The notes beneath the pieces were generated by a model. That model was given only the letters and a program-made list of their open reading frames with translations, was not told the origin of the DNA and ran no database searches. The position numbers and the translations under genes are program-made. A stretch of 64,000 bases of DNA from Neofusicoccum parvum (lineage: Eukaryota; Ascomycota; Dothideomycetes; Botryosphaeriales; Botryosphaeriaceae). Each line of letters begins with the position of its first letter. Position 1 is the stretch's first letter. Shown in pieces: positions 21,845 through 33,097 of the stretch. Location: contig CP087207.1 in NCBI GenBank assembly GCA_020912385.1, positions 992,001-1,056,000 on the forward strand, given 5' to 3'.

Positions 21845-23293
21845 TGGGCAAATAACGGCTTGCGCTGTGCGACGGGCGCGCGCGTGGCTGGACAGAAAAA
21901 TTGGGTGCGGCCGTGGCGTTCAGCTGGCTGGACGTGTGCACGGCGTCGCGCATTGCGTCGACAGCGGCTACTTTTGGCGAGGACCGTACCGGCCGGCCGG
22001 CCGCAGCGACAGCGACGCATGCCCGTTTGACCAGGTCGCATGGCTGCTTACCGTGCGCCGCACCGCAGGCGCCTCTATTGGCTGCCGCCGGCTACTGCGC
22101 GCGTATAGTGCGAGAGAGGAGGTCGAGGATGGGCCAGCCAGGCGCAGGAGGTGGCGACTTGTGGTGATTGGGATCAGAGCCTGCGCAGCCGGTGCAACAG
22201 TGGGCCAGAGTATTGAGAGTCCCCAAACGCGCGCCGTCTGCGGTGCTGTCGCCCATCCTTCCCGCGCGTCGAGGCGCGCCTGGACGAGCTGGCGGTGATT
22301 CCCGCTGCGGGGGGTGAGGCTGTGCAGGCCGGGCCTCCCATGGCACCTGTGCGGTCGCGGCGTGTAGTTGAAATAACATCGCCAGCGCGGTGGTGGCAGT
22401 GGCTGCTCGGCGGAGCTCGCTCCGCCGCCGTGGGCATTGGCATTCGCATTACGAGTACCGGCGCTGGGGATGGGCCAGCAAAAGGAACGCGCCGGCGATC
22501 ACCAGCAGCATGTCAAGCGCCGCCAGCAATTGGACCGCCACCGCGCCGCCGCCGCGCTGGGTCGCCCGGCTAAACGCTCTGGCGACGGCGATCTGGCGGC
22601 GTCGCTGGCGCCGGCACTTCGCTCGCGACGCCTGCGCTTCTGCTAATCTAATCAAACCCCAATCCACGGCCTCGCGCATTTGCATTTGCCCTTCGCGGGT
22701 CGACGGCCGCCGCCCATCGCCAGCACGCCCAGCGCCTGCCCGGAGCGGCGGCGGCGGCGTCTGGGGGGGGGCAGACGCCGCGGAGCCGCGCCAGCTCGCT
22801 GCCCGCGACGGCATTGGCATTTTGGCTTCTGCTGCAGCGCAATCGCGTCGTCCTGCGTCGCATCGAGACTATCCGCGCTCGTGGGATTGCGTCATCTCCC
22901 TTTCCCCAGCCCCCAGGCTCTGGCTCCGGCCGGCCCTGCCCTCCCCTTCCCTTTTGCACAGACTCCCACGCCGCGGCGGGCGGCGCCAGCGCGCGCGCAA
23001 AATCTCCGCGGCTGCGCGGCCCGGGCGTGGCTCGAGTGTCCCACCGCCTGCCTCTGCTCCAGCGCCGGCGGCGCTCTGGCTCCCGGGAAATTAGGTTTGG
23101 GAGCCTGGCTGCCAGGAGTTTCAGGTTTCAAACCTCCCAAAACTATCTACGTACCTTCCAATAAGCGACATGTTTTGGGGCGCGCGCCCACCGTTCTGGT
23201 CGCCCGCGGACGAGCCGCGACGGATTTGCTCTAAATTTAACGTCCCAGGCGTGAGGACGGCCGTCCGCCGCAGCCTTTCGCTCGCCTCGTGAG

Positions 23294-23314
23294 GCACGCT
23301 GCACGCTGCACGCT
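23294..23314. repeat. tandem 7-mer, three copies of GCACGCT
   Basis: Three perfect head-to-tail copies of GCACGCT in the non-coding region. Minor feature, probably slippage. Confidence 0.8.
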
Positions 23315-24579
23315 GCCGGCTGAAGCAGGTAGAGTGGCTCGCCGGCAGTCCCCCTTGCCCGTCTGGCGTCGCATCTTCTCGGTCCCCAAACCCTAGCCCC
23401 TGATCGGGGAGGGCAATCCCTTCGCCCAGAGAGAGCACCTGCGCGCTGCTGCTGCTCTGGCGCAGGGCACGCACTCGGGCCGTGGGGTAAAGATGCAGAA
23501 AAGCTTGTCTTCCGACCCCCCGACCAGGCTTTTGCGCGCCTGTCTTCCTTGTCTCAATTACCCACAGAGGCAATTCCCAAGATTTCGCTCCTTGCATCCT
23601 TCAGAACTCAAATACCCGGCCAGGATTAGTCGTCGTCGGGCAGACCTTCTCCGTGCGCTGGCCGTGGTCATCTGCTCAGACGGCGACGCATATACCCGGC
23701 CCATTACCCAAAGAAGAGGAAGGCCTGAATGTGAGGTGTTTGTATGATGTAAGACCATGGCGATGTGCCCTGAAAGGCTTACGTTCGAACCGTCCGCTCC
23801 AATTGACAGAGAAGCAGTCGTGACCTCCGTTCGGATTTGCCGAAAGTCGAGGTGGGGGAGTCCAGAATGTCTACAGTAGCGTCATCGTCGAGCATCATGA
23901 AACCTGATGGATCAGTGAAATGCTCCTCGACGAAATTTCCGCTCCCACTTCACGCCACCGTTCCATTCCAAAGCTGCGAGTTCCTGCGCCGGCCTAGCTT
24001 GTTTGCAATTCTCCATGGCCCCGAGCGTGGCGAGAGATTCTGGATGGCGACGCGTGCTGTGAAGCTTAGGAATGAAATTGCAAAAATTCTAAGATTACCT
24101 GACCGCACCACCAACTTTGAATTGGTATACAAATTGGAAGCTCACCCATTCGATTCTTAAATCTTCGCGAAAAATCAGACGGCCACCCTCCTGATGTACA
24201 CGCGTGCGATAGAAAGGATCCAAAGCAAACTGCAGTAATGAAACACACTGCGTGAAGTCGTGAAGCCAATGCGGTTGGAGGCTGTATACGTCCATCGGAG
24301 AGGGCCCAGAAACTTGCAGAAAACGTCTAGACCGGTCGGTTGAAACCGTTGTGACCTATTGGCGGGGAAGGCAGGTCGTGGTTGTCTCGAGTCAGGCGGT
24401 CCATGTGTTCTGGGCTACTGCGACCTTTGCCACCGACCAGTTTCATCGATATGACCCAGCCAAAAATCCTGCTCTTTAGAGTGTCCTGAAGCCCTTATCC
24501 TGCTCTGCTCAATCCCAATACCAGATCCTTTTTGGGGTATCATAGAAAACATTTGCGCCGGATGAAATTTTAAAATGTC

Positions 24580-25978
24580 TCAAAAAGGGTGGTGATACGG
24601 GTTGGCGAGATTATGCTCCTCTTCCACCGATCCTAAAGGTGGTGGTTCGCCGTACCACTGCCCGTTGTTGTATGGCTGGACAGGGCCGGACTGCATTCCT
24701 TCTGAGCCAGGAGGCATGTAAGGCTGCCAGCCAGGAGGCATCGAAGTTTGCGCCGAAGGGTTCGGAGCTCCTGAGGATTGGCCCATTGACGAAGGGAGCT
24801 CGTGGGTCGTGTGTCTTTGGTGTTGAACAGCCAAATGGTTGGAGTTCTGGAATCGGTAGTCGTGGGGCATTGCGTCGGGGCCACCGTACGACATTGATCT
24901 TGTTAGTCCTCCAGACCACATCTGTTGATCGGGCGGTTGGAACTGCTGTTGAGGGACTTGGCCGTGAGACGAGTCCTGGATGCCGACAGGCTCGGTGAAA
25001 AACGACGACGACACAGGCGCGCCCGTCGTAGACCAGTACGCGACCGAAGAGCCATCCGAGTGCCCGTCGGAAGGGGTTTGGCTGGGGTAGTTCGGACCCC
25101 ATGCGCCCATGTCAAAGTTTGGAGAGTAGGGAAATTGATTTTGGTGCGGAACAACTGGCGCAAAAGTCAGTGAAAAGTGCCGCGGGCGCTTTGGGCACGA
25201 CGTACCGCCGCCAGACTTCACGTCAAGAGGGCCGTCTAGCTCTGGGGCGACCGCAAACCCAGGAGGTGGCTCACCGGCAGGCATTGGCTGAAATGAGCTG
25301 TACTCTTCAATCGCATCGTGTCCTGAGGTGTTGGACGCGCGAGGTGATGACGAAGACGATGACGAGGGAACTTGCGACACACTGCCTCTTTTCGCAGCTT
25401 GCGACCTGGATTCTCCGGGGTTTTGCTGTTCAACAGGATAGAAATTACACTCTTTCTTGAGCCTAATGCAGTTGGAGCAGCGCCCTTGCGGGTCATCCGG
25501 AGCTAGGAGACATCGTATCTTGCGCCTGCGACAGTGTCCTGCGGCGCGTTAGCATCGAGAGCGGGGCGCGAGGTCTCTGCGACGTACCGCATGCGACAGA
25601 GGTCCGGTGGTAGCCCAGCTTGTTGCGTCGTTTGTCCGAATTGGGGGAGATGGGACTCGACTCTCCCAGAGCAAGGGCGCGCATGTGAGGCGTGGACGAC
25701 GAGCGCTTGATGGCAGGCGGGATCTTTCCTTTGGAGAGCCTCCGCTTCTCGAGATGGTCCTTTGCAGTTGGAGACGGGTAGGCGCGCAGTCCAGGAGCAA
25801 GTTCAGGGCCATCCAGCTGTTGGGCCAACGGTTGTGCGACCGCAGTGCCTGAAACCGGGGCGGAAGGATTATATGACATCCCGTGTTGCGACGACCCCGG
25901 AAAGGCGGTGCTAAATCGAGGACTGGCTGGACTGTCCCTACGAAGGACCTTCTGCTCCTCCCGCGACCCCACGGCCAT
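24580..25978 (-). CDS. Zn2Cys6 zinc-cluster protein, isolated in a long gene-poor region
   Basis: 432-residue nuclear zinc-cluster protein. Minus-strand exons 25978-25588, 25538-25206 and 25154-24580. Intron 1 (GTACGT...CCGCAG, 49 nt) falls inside the cluster, joining SVACG to HCRRRKIRC, with Cys130, 133, 140, 151, 154 and 161 (CX2CX6CX10CX2CX6C). Intron 2 (51 nt) has a CACTGAC branch site and removes a stretch that would otherwise stay open. The N-terminal 125 residues and the C-terminal 250 are low-complexity, rich in Ser, Pro, Gln and Gly. No fungal_trans middle homology region is present, so it belongs to the short, disordered zinc-cluster type. The start is uncertain: 25978 is the first ATG of the frame, but another exon upstream is possible. 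No other gene lies within 4 kb on either side. Confidence 0.85.
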
Positions 25979-28900
25979 GTACTGGATCAACAGGCGGTCC
26001 TTCCAGAAGGGGCGTGTCTGCTGGCGATGAGGCGGGCATCCGGGGGGTTACCGGCTGCGTGGGAACGCTCGCGGTTCTCAGATCTGCGGCAGGCGCAGTT
26101 GATAGGGGAGCCTTCAGGAACAAGGCGCGCGGCGGCTTGTCGCTATTTCTCAGTGTCGGCCGCGCTCTGGTGGCAGCGGGGGGCGGAGATCTAGCAGGCG
26201 TCGAGATTTAGGCGCATGGGCCCAGCAAATACATGGGCGCCGGGGCCAATGGAGATTGTGTGCAGGAACCCTGTGCCAGGATGGGTTTTCGTACGATGTG
26301 CTATTATTACTGAGCAGGACCAGGAGAGAGCAATTGGTAATGCGTACGTCAGCGGGCGCGCTCCACGCACCGGCGCGCCGCCGCCTCCGAGTGGGAGGGC
26401 ATACTTTCAGCTGGCCGTCGCAGGGAACCTTAAAGTCACTGCAGCGCGCGCTGCTTCCTTCGCGCGCGAGGGCTCCGCGAGGTGTTTGGCAGCGCTGGCG
26501 GCGTGTGGCAACCGCTCAGATGCGCGTCCCAGGCCAGCAGGCCTAGCAGGGCCGCCCGGCCCCGCGGCGCCAGTGATTGGGCGGCGGCGCGGCGCACTGG
26601 GCGGCGGCGGCGATCTTGGCCGGCTGGGGCAGGAGCTGTGACACATCCTTGGCGGTGGCGGCGCCGCTGCAGGCGTGATGTGCGGGATGGATGAGGGCGC
26701 GGGCAGCGATGGCGATGGCGATGTCGAGGCGACGCGAGGCGTGGAGCGCGAGCGCGCGCCTGCGCGACCTGGCGCTGCTGCTGCTGCCGCTGCGCGCTGC
26801 CAGGCCCGCTGCCGCCTGCCCGGAACATCCCTTCGCCGGCCGCTGCCCGCCGGCTGCACCTCCTCCCCCGCTGACAGGCCCGGCTTGCGACTCAGCGCGC
26901 GCAGCGGCAAAGCCCGGATCCAGCGTCGCCAGCGTCGCCAGAGTCGTGACGCCCGCCGACAGCCCCCTGCCGTGCGGCGCAGCCGCCGCCTCGTCGAGCC
27001 TCTCACCTGGAGCCTGCCGCGCCAGGATCGGATCCTCCCTCAGCACCATCAATGCGCGCCGTTGTCCGGCCCTGCGCGCTCCCTGGCGCCGCCTTTTGCT
27101 TTTGCGCGCCGCCAGGGAGCTGCCCGCCAGCGCTGCAGATGTCACATGCGGCGTGCGGCCGCGCGCGCGACCTCCAGCCAGGCGTCGCTCTCGCTTCGCC
27201 CGCAACCCAGGGGCCCCTTCTCCACAATCCTCATCTCGCCGCCAAAATGATCGCCCACTTGGCCCGTTGCGGCATGTCTTGGCTCAGCTAGTTCATTTCG
27301 CGCCCTCGGCGGGGCTGTCTGCTCGTCCTCACGCCCCAAACACCGCGACCGGTGGGGTTTGCTAGCTGCCAGATGCAACCTTGGCTGCTGACCGTCCTCG
27401 CGTCCGGCCCAGCAGCCTGCCCAATGTCCGGCCGCCGGTGATCCTCGTGGAGACCCACGTTTCATGTCTTCGCGCTGCCCAAAACCGGTCCATCACGATG
27501 CTCGCAGATCGATCCAACGTCAGCCGTTGGGCCCATGTCCATGACTGTGGCCTCGGTGCTCCCGTGCGTTCCTGCAGCTCTGGTTCCGAACCCGTGCTTG
27601 GTCTGATATCTCTCCGTCCCCTGTATATATGCACGCCGGGCCAGCCTGCGGCCCTTCGGTCTGCTGGTGATCGTGAACTCAATTTTGCCTCTGATGATGC
27701 GGACCGCAGCGGCCGCTTTTTCTGCGGGAGATGATGGGTCGTATTGGGCGTCCTGTTCGCTTCCTGGTCCAGCGAAAAGCATCGCTGCTGCTCTGCTCGT
27801 TATTCGCCGAACCTGAAACGCCCCTCGAGAGCCCAAGCTGTCGGCGTGCCAGGTAATTTTTCCGGTCGGGGATGTCGGACTTAATCTTATTAATGCCTTG
27901 TCGTCGCCTGCCAGTCGTCAAAGTGGTGCAACTAACCCCAACCATCTCACGTCACGAACCCTGCTCCAATTGTACAGTGGTGTGATGGCCTCTGTTGAGC
28001 CTAGGCTCTTAGTACCACGCTGACGCTCGGCGCCCTTATCCGCGCGCTCGGGGGTAATCTTCGACATGAATAATACCACCCACAACTGGTCGGCATCCCA
28101 CGGAAGGCCTCGAAAAGATCCAGAAGCCCGCCGGGCTTCATTGACTGTTCCATGCCAAGCGCCCTGCATGGGCCATGCTGGGACGCTCGAAAGACTGCGA
28201 GGCCGGGACTCCTTATCCTGGTAGACAGCTCCTAGTGCTTAGCCCGGGCCAAGGACAAACACCGACGTCACTTTCCAGGGCCCTGCGTCCTGAGGCAGCA
28301 ACCAAACGTTGCACAGCGCTGATTCGATGCCGGGAGCCCACCGTGCGTGCGACGCGCGACAGGGCTCGGGGAAATACCCACTACTCCATGCGGATTTATC
28401 GACTTTGGCCCCCGAATTCCGAGATGACTGGCCATTGGCAGGGTGTGGCGCAGGTTTTGCTGTAATGCAGCGCCCTCTCCACCAACCGAATCTTGGCTTT
28501 TGGCTGCCTCGGAGGACCAGTCGATCGCGTGCAAGGGTCCTGCACCCTTGACCGTTGTCGTATAGACCGATTGGAAGTGCCGCGACGCCTCTTTTCAGCG
28601 TCTTGCATCCCCCAAGGCTCTCATGAGGGGTTTATTTTCATGTCGTCAATTCAATATACACCTGCCACTCAACAAGACACTTGGGCGCGATTAGTCTTTT
28701 GTCCTGGCTGCCAATTACACGATCCCCACAGGTAATAGATATTACTGACTTTTGCCGATAGGCCTCCAAACAGATCATCTGAATGGCTGCCAGCGGTTTT
28801 GAGTGGCCATTGCCGAAGAAAGATCTTCGCACTATCTGTCGTCGGAACCAGCGCCGAGGTTCGTTGAGCAGAAAGGTGGGGAGAACAAGAATGCAGAATA

Positions 28901-30599
28901 CTTACCGGGTTTCCGCTCGTCCTTCTCGTCCGGGTGATCCGGTGCACATGGAGGAAGCGCCATAGGGCCGCTCGAGTTTCACTCCGCATCCGAGGCATTG
29001 AAAGTCTGGTCTTTTCCTACTTTTCCTTCCTGAAATAGTCGTCTATTGAAAGTTGAGGGCTGCAGCCGAGGGCTGCATCAACGTCCACCTGAGAACAAGC
29101 TTCTGCAATGCAATGCGGCGCTAGATCTGGTCTCCGCGCGTCTGCTTTTTTAGTCAACGTGACTCTTCCATGGATCCTGCCTCAAATGGCAGCTTCTCCG
29201 ACCACCCATGACGTGGCTTGGCGCGTTACCAAATCGCAAGAAGCTTCCGCTTTCGGGGCGTATTCGACCGCACATTCGTCACGGCTTGCCTTTCTTCTCG
29301 ACACCGCTTCAGCTGAGACACTTATACGAAATTCTCACTGGATGCATGCTATAGATTCCTATCTATAGCAGCGTCTAGCGAGAGCCATAAAATAATGCTC
29401 ACCGGTTCTCCTCGGCAAATCCGGGAACATCGCTGCCGTACTGTATCTCCGACGCTTTCATCCAACATTTCTCCACAACTCTCGTCCAACTTGGCGTTGG
29501 CAACACCAGAGATTACTCACACCAAGATGTTCACCGCGGGCGACCACGTGCGCATTGACCCGTCAGCCACTACGCGATCAACGTCCGCGTATCTGTAGGC
29601 TGGGGCTTGACTCGTGCGATCTGGGGAGCAATAACTGCACCCATATTATTCATATAGATCTGAGATTCATGGATTTGGGTTTCACGCTCTCTGGCTTGCC
29701 TCAGTGCTGTTGCGCTGCTCGCAGATGACACGGAACCCTCAGTCTCACCACCGGGTAGGAATTGCAGGGAAAATCTGTCAAGTTCTGAAGCGGGAGACAG
29801 CACCGTATCTGTCGGAACAATTGTATGTATTTCCGGGCGAGAGTGCATGGCTTGCTGCACTTGGCATTGGCGCCCCAACACCGTGCTCTGTTGGAGAGCT
29901 CACTAGATACGCTGATAATCGCTGTGTTTGAAGTTCAGCACTGACAATTGGGTTCAGAGTCAGCGGTAGATAACGCTCGTGTGCTTGTACATACGTACCC
30001 AGTCTATCGCGCAGAAAAATAGAGTACTTGCTGTTTGCGGGATCTGATTCAAATCCCAACAACTTTTTTCATCAGCTACATGCCTTAGAGCCACGCACGT
30101 TCAGAGCGTCACGTTCTACTGGGAGCGCACCTTCTCTCTGCGAGCTTTCGCGCTCAACAGATCCTCAAGTCATGCCTTCTATCTTGAGCTCTTTCCAAAT
30201 CCACCGACTGACACACTGTACGCAAGGTCTGTATATAATCTCTTCCGAGCTCATCCACAGACTTTCCAACTTCAACATCATTGTGGAACTGAGTACACAC
30301 CTTCAGTTTCCACCTTCAGGCCGAAGAGGCTTCTGAAGTCTTGAGATCCGACCTACGCCATCAGCTTTCGCCCGCTTGTGGTGGTTACAACTACAGGTTT
30401 GCCTCCATAAGCGTCATCAGTTTCCAATGCCTCTGCTCAGGTTGACGTGCGCTCACAACGCGGAGCAGACAGCTAAGCTATCTCACTAGCAATCATCTCA
30501 CCGACTCACCCGCCAACCCACACAGCACCCAATACACGGTTCACCCCGACAGGCTTTTTCTGTCGACAAACGAGCGATATCCGTCACTCAAACTTCGTC
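25979..30599. other. 4.6-kb region without recognisable genes, upstream of the zinc-cluster gene
   Basis: No exon with family resemblance. 26.3-27.3 kb is extremely GC-rich with frames of about 200 residues on both strands, which are composition artefacts. From about 28.7 kb on the sequence is more AT-rich. A GTATATATGC stretch near 27630 and TATATAAT at 30232 are possible core-promoter elements for the flanking genes. A long 5' leader of the zinc-cluster gene or a non-coding RNA could lie here. Confidence 0.5.
30232..30239 (+). promoter_or_regulatory. TATA-like element
   Basis: TATATAAT about 370 bp upstream of the ATG at 30600. It would imply a leader of roughly 300 nt. Weak evidence. Confidence 0.3.
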
Positions 30600-31712
30600 A
30601 TGCTAGCGCAGTCCTCCTCTGGGAGTCTCATTGTGGCCCAGGACGAGGCTCTCAATCATGCGCCTGAACACCGTATTGCGAGCAACGATGAGGACATCTG
30701 CACCGGTGAGGCGACCTCGAAGCCTGAAGAGAAGAAGCCAGATCCAGAGAAGAAATCAGTCTTCGAAAAGAAAGCAGAAGTGAAGAGGAAGGCTGCAGAG
30801 GCCATGAACAACGGAAATGAGATAGATGGCGAGTCCGAGACCCCGAGCAAGTGGGGACCGGACATACGTGCTCCAAGGCCAAAGGTAAACCTGAAAGAAA
30901 AAATCATTGGCAAGAAGGCTAGGTCCTATACTATGTGCGAAATCCACAGGATTCTACAACATTTCAACTGTCTTGACAGGATTCCTCTTCACCCAACGAA
31001 GGATGATCTCCTACAGTCGCTAGCAGATCTATCCAAGGAGAAGACAATCACCTCGAGGGATCGATGCTGGATCCTACGACAGCCGCTTGGGCCCGGCGGT
31101 TTGAGATATCAGACACTGAACGCGGATGGTACCCCATCCCCCGATTCTTATCCAGCTGGTCGCGCACCGAGGAAGAAGAGAGCGACTGCAATTTCGACAG
31201 GTTCATCCAGCAATATCCCTAATGGCCCACCGCGCCCAATGGCATCAAAAGCGATGCCTCCTGCCCCTCGGTTCTTCACTCATACTTCGATGTCTAGGAA
31301 AGAGAGCAAGAAGCCTAGAACAGAGGCTGCCCCGACGTCACAGCAGGTGCCAGCAGAGGAACTACTGAAGATGATCCTGCCATACCTTCCCTCTTTGATC
31401 CAGTCCCAGATCGAATCTCGATTCGTACTGGATTACGACAAAATTGCAGATCTCGTGTCGGAGAAGATTCACGACAGTGTTGGCGTGAGATTCAACAGTC
31501 CATCAAAATTCGAAGCAATCGCGGATGAGCTCATGAAGAGAGTCAATCTTAAGAGTCAGAGCGTAGAGTCGGATATTGATTCGACCACATCGCAACTTTC
31601 GGACTCAACAACGAAATCTCCTCCTGTCGCCCCTCAGATGGACACGATGCCCAACCTCCTCGAGATAATCGACGACGGTGAGGACGAGGACGAGGACGAG
31701 AACTCTGAATAG
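30600..31712 (+). CDS. charged protein of unknown function, possibly nuclear
   Basis: Intronless, 370 residues; family not recognised. Residues 40-70 are a Lys/Glu-rich helix (PEKKSVFEKKAEVKRKAAEA). A compact region at about 105-170 (SYTMCEIHRILQHFNC, then PTKDDLLQSLADLSKEK) has the helix-turn-helix spacing of a small folded domain. Basic patches APRKKRA and SRKESKKPR could be nuclear localisation signals. The C-terminus is very acidic (DDGEDEDEDENSE). A second helical block (EELLKMILPYLPSLIQSQIE) lies near residue 260. No membrane span. Codon use and length support a true gene; a chromatin or nucleic-acid-associated role would only be a guess. Confidence 0.65.
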   Translation: MLAQSSSGSLIVAQDEALNHAPEHRIASNDEDICTGEATSKPEEKKPDPEKKSVFEKKAEVKRKAAEAMNNGNEIDGESETPSKWGPDIRAPRPKVNLKEKIIGKKARSYTMCEIHRILQHFNCLDRIPLHPTKDDLLQSLADLSKEKTITSRDRCWILRQPLGPGGLRYQTLNADGTPSPDSYPAGRAPRKKRATAISTGSSSNIPNGPPRPMASKAMPPAPRFFTHTSMSRKESKKPRTEAAPTSQQVPAEELLKMILPYLPSLIQSQIESRFVLDYDKIADLVSEKIHDSVGVRFNSPSKFEAIADELMKRVNLKSQSVESDIDSTTSQLSDSTTKSPPVAPQMDTMPNLLEIIDDGEDEDEDENSE

Positions 31713-33097
31713 ATGGTGTTCCATCTTTCATGACTGACAGAACAATATTGACCTAAAGATTGGAGCCTTGGCCAGGAACAGATTGTCCTACTTTACGACA
31801 GAACAGCATTCATTGGCATTTGTGCCCTTGATTCCGGATTTTCCTAGGATCCAAAGATTGAACGTAATGAGCATCAACAACTGACAGATATCGACTCTGA
31901 ATTTGAAATACGGACTTCTCTCAACACATCATGGATGATAATCTCTTACAGGGCGGTTATACGTCCAGCAATCGAGCGGGATACTGGTGCATATTCATGG
32001 CGTTTACTTCCCCATAACTACCCACTACCTGCACATCTCCCGTACATAGATATTCGTCAAATTGTCCTCAATACCAGCACTCTACTATTCCCGAGGTTTC
32101 CTCCGTGCTCATGTGCCTGCTCTCCCACGTGCTCCAAGAACCGTCGGTATTCCCATAGTCAGACAGCAACCGATTATTCTTGCTTCTCTCTGAGCTGAAT
32201 GTGGGGGTTAACTTCGGACGTGAGGATGATCGCAATGACTGACGCTAAAAATAGAGACCGACGGTTTCATCGTGGCCGTATTCGCACAGATTCCAGTACG
32301 GCTCTGAAATCTCGTTCAGTTTCACAAGCGTGTGGAAAACGAAGCATAAAATGTGGGGTATCACTTGAAATGGCTGCTATCAGGGAGTTTCCTTTGTATA
32401 TCGCGTGCCAGAGTGAATTGGACAATGGTGTTTGCCGCATTCGGCAACGGATTAGCCGGTGTGGCTGAAACGTAAAACAGCAAAATACGAACCCGAAAAC
32501 CACTGATTCAATCTTGGAGCCCAGATGACGCAAGCCGCCAGCGGGGGCACACCCTCGAAGCAATGCTTGAGCGAACTGGATCATGCGGAGCGGAAGGCCG
32601 GATATGCATTGTCTGCAGTAGTTGAGACCCAAAAGATTCGGAGGGCACTCCAGGCCCGGATGATGGAACGCCTCGAGGATACCCGATTACCTTGGCGTTC
32701 ATTAGCCTCGAGAGATGATCGCCAATCGTGGAAGATCATTGATCACCGACCCGGTCTCCGTGGGTTTTAGTCCGACCATTCACACTCTGCAACACCACAA
32801 GTCCGAACAAGTTGACTCGCGACATCCGATGGCAAAGTTACCGATCCCTGGCAACCATCCTTCTGCAACCGCTCACTGGTGCCAGTAGCTTGCATGAGAA
32901 GCATCTATTCATACTTCACTCTCGTCCCAAAGAACTGGAATCAAATTTTCACCAGAATCTTTTGCTTTTGTGGCTTGCTTGCGGTGACTCAAGGCCGGGC
33001 GTTTGCCCAGTTCGGGCAAAACAGCCGTGAAGATTTGAAGTGTATTCAGCACCCTTCTCCCGGGAGGTTGGGACAGATGGGCGAGTGGGGCTCCTCG
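31713..33097. other. intergenic region, convergent 3' flanks
   Basis: About 1.4 kb of lower-GC sequence between two convergent genes. Short frames only; no repeat, RNA gene or element recognised. Confidence 0.55.

Larger units (their letters stand above)
20537..24579. other. 4-kb region without recognisable genes
   Basis: GC-rich between about 21 and 23.5 kb, with many long overlapping reading frames in several phases, none with family motifs or matching splice sites. It contains a MITE-like copy at 20711, a GGC-repeat stretch at 21388, a run of 16 G at 21829 and a triple 7-mer at 23294. It forms the 3' flank of the Zn2Cys6 gene at 24580-25978. Confidence 0.5.

Noticed and set aside
21330..22298. 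322-residue plus-strand frame in the GC-rich island
   Set aside because: Low-complexity Arg-rich product from GGC repeats, no motif or intron support.
25938..26123. Upstream minus-strand ORF as an extra first exon of the zinc-cluster gene
   Set aside because: It overlaps the chosen first exon in another frame and no splice pair joins it convincingly; it could be an upstream ORF, but that cannot be supported.
26407..27365. Several overlapping frames of 190-224 residues on both strands
   Set aside because: Extremely GC-rich DNA opens all frames; the products are Ala/Arg/Pro-rich with no recognisable fold, and no frame stands out.
10396..29085. Shared string TTGAGGGCTGCA near 10400 and 29052
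   Set aside because: Only a short match with no inverted arms or extended alignment; not enough to call a repeat family.
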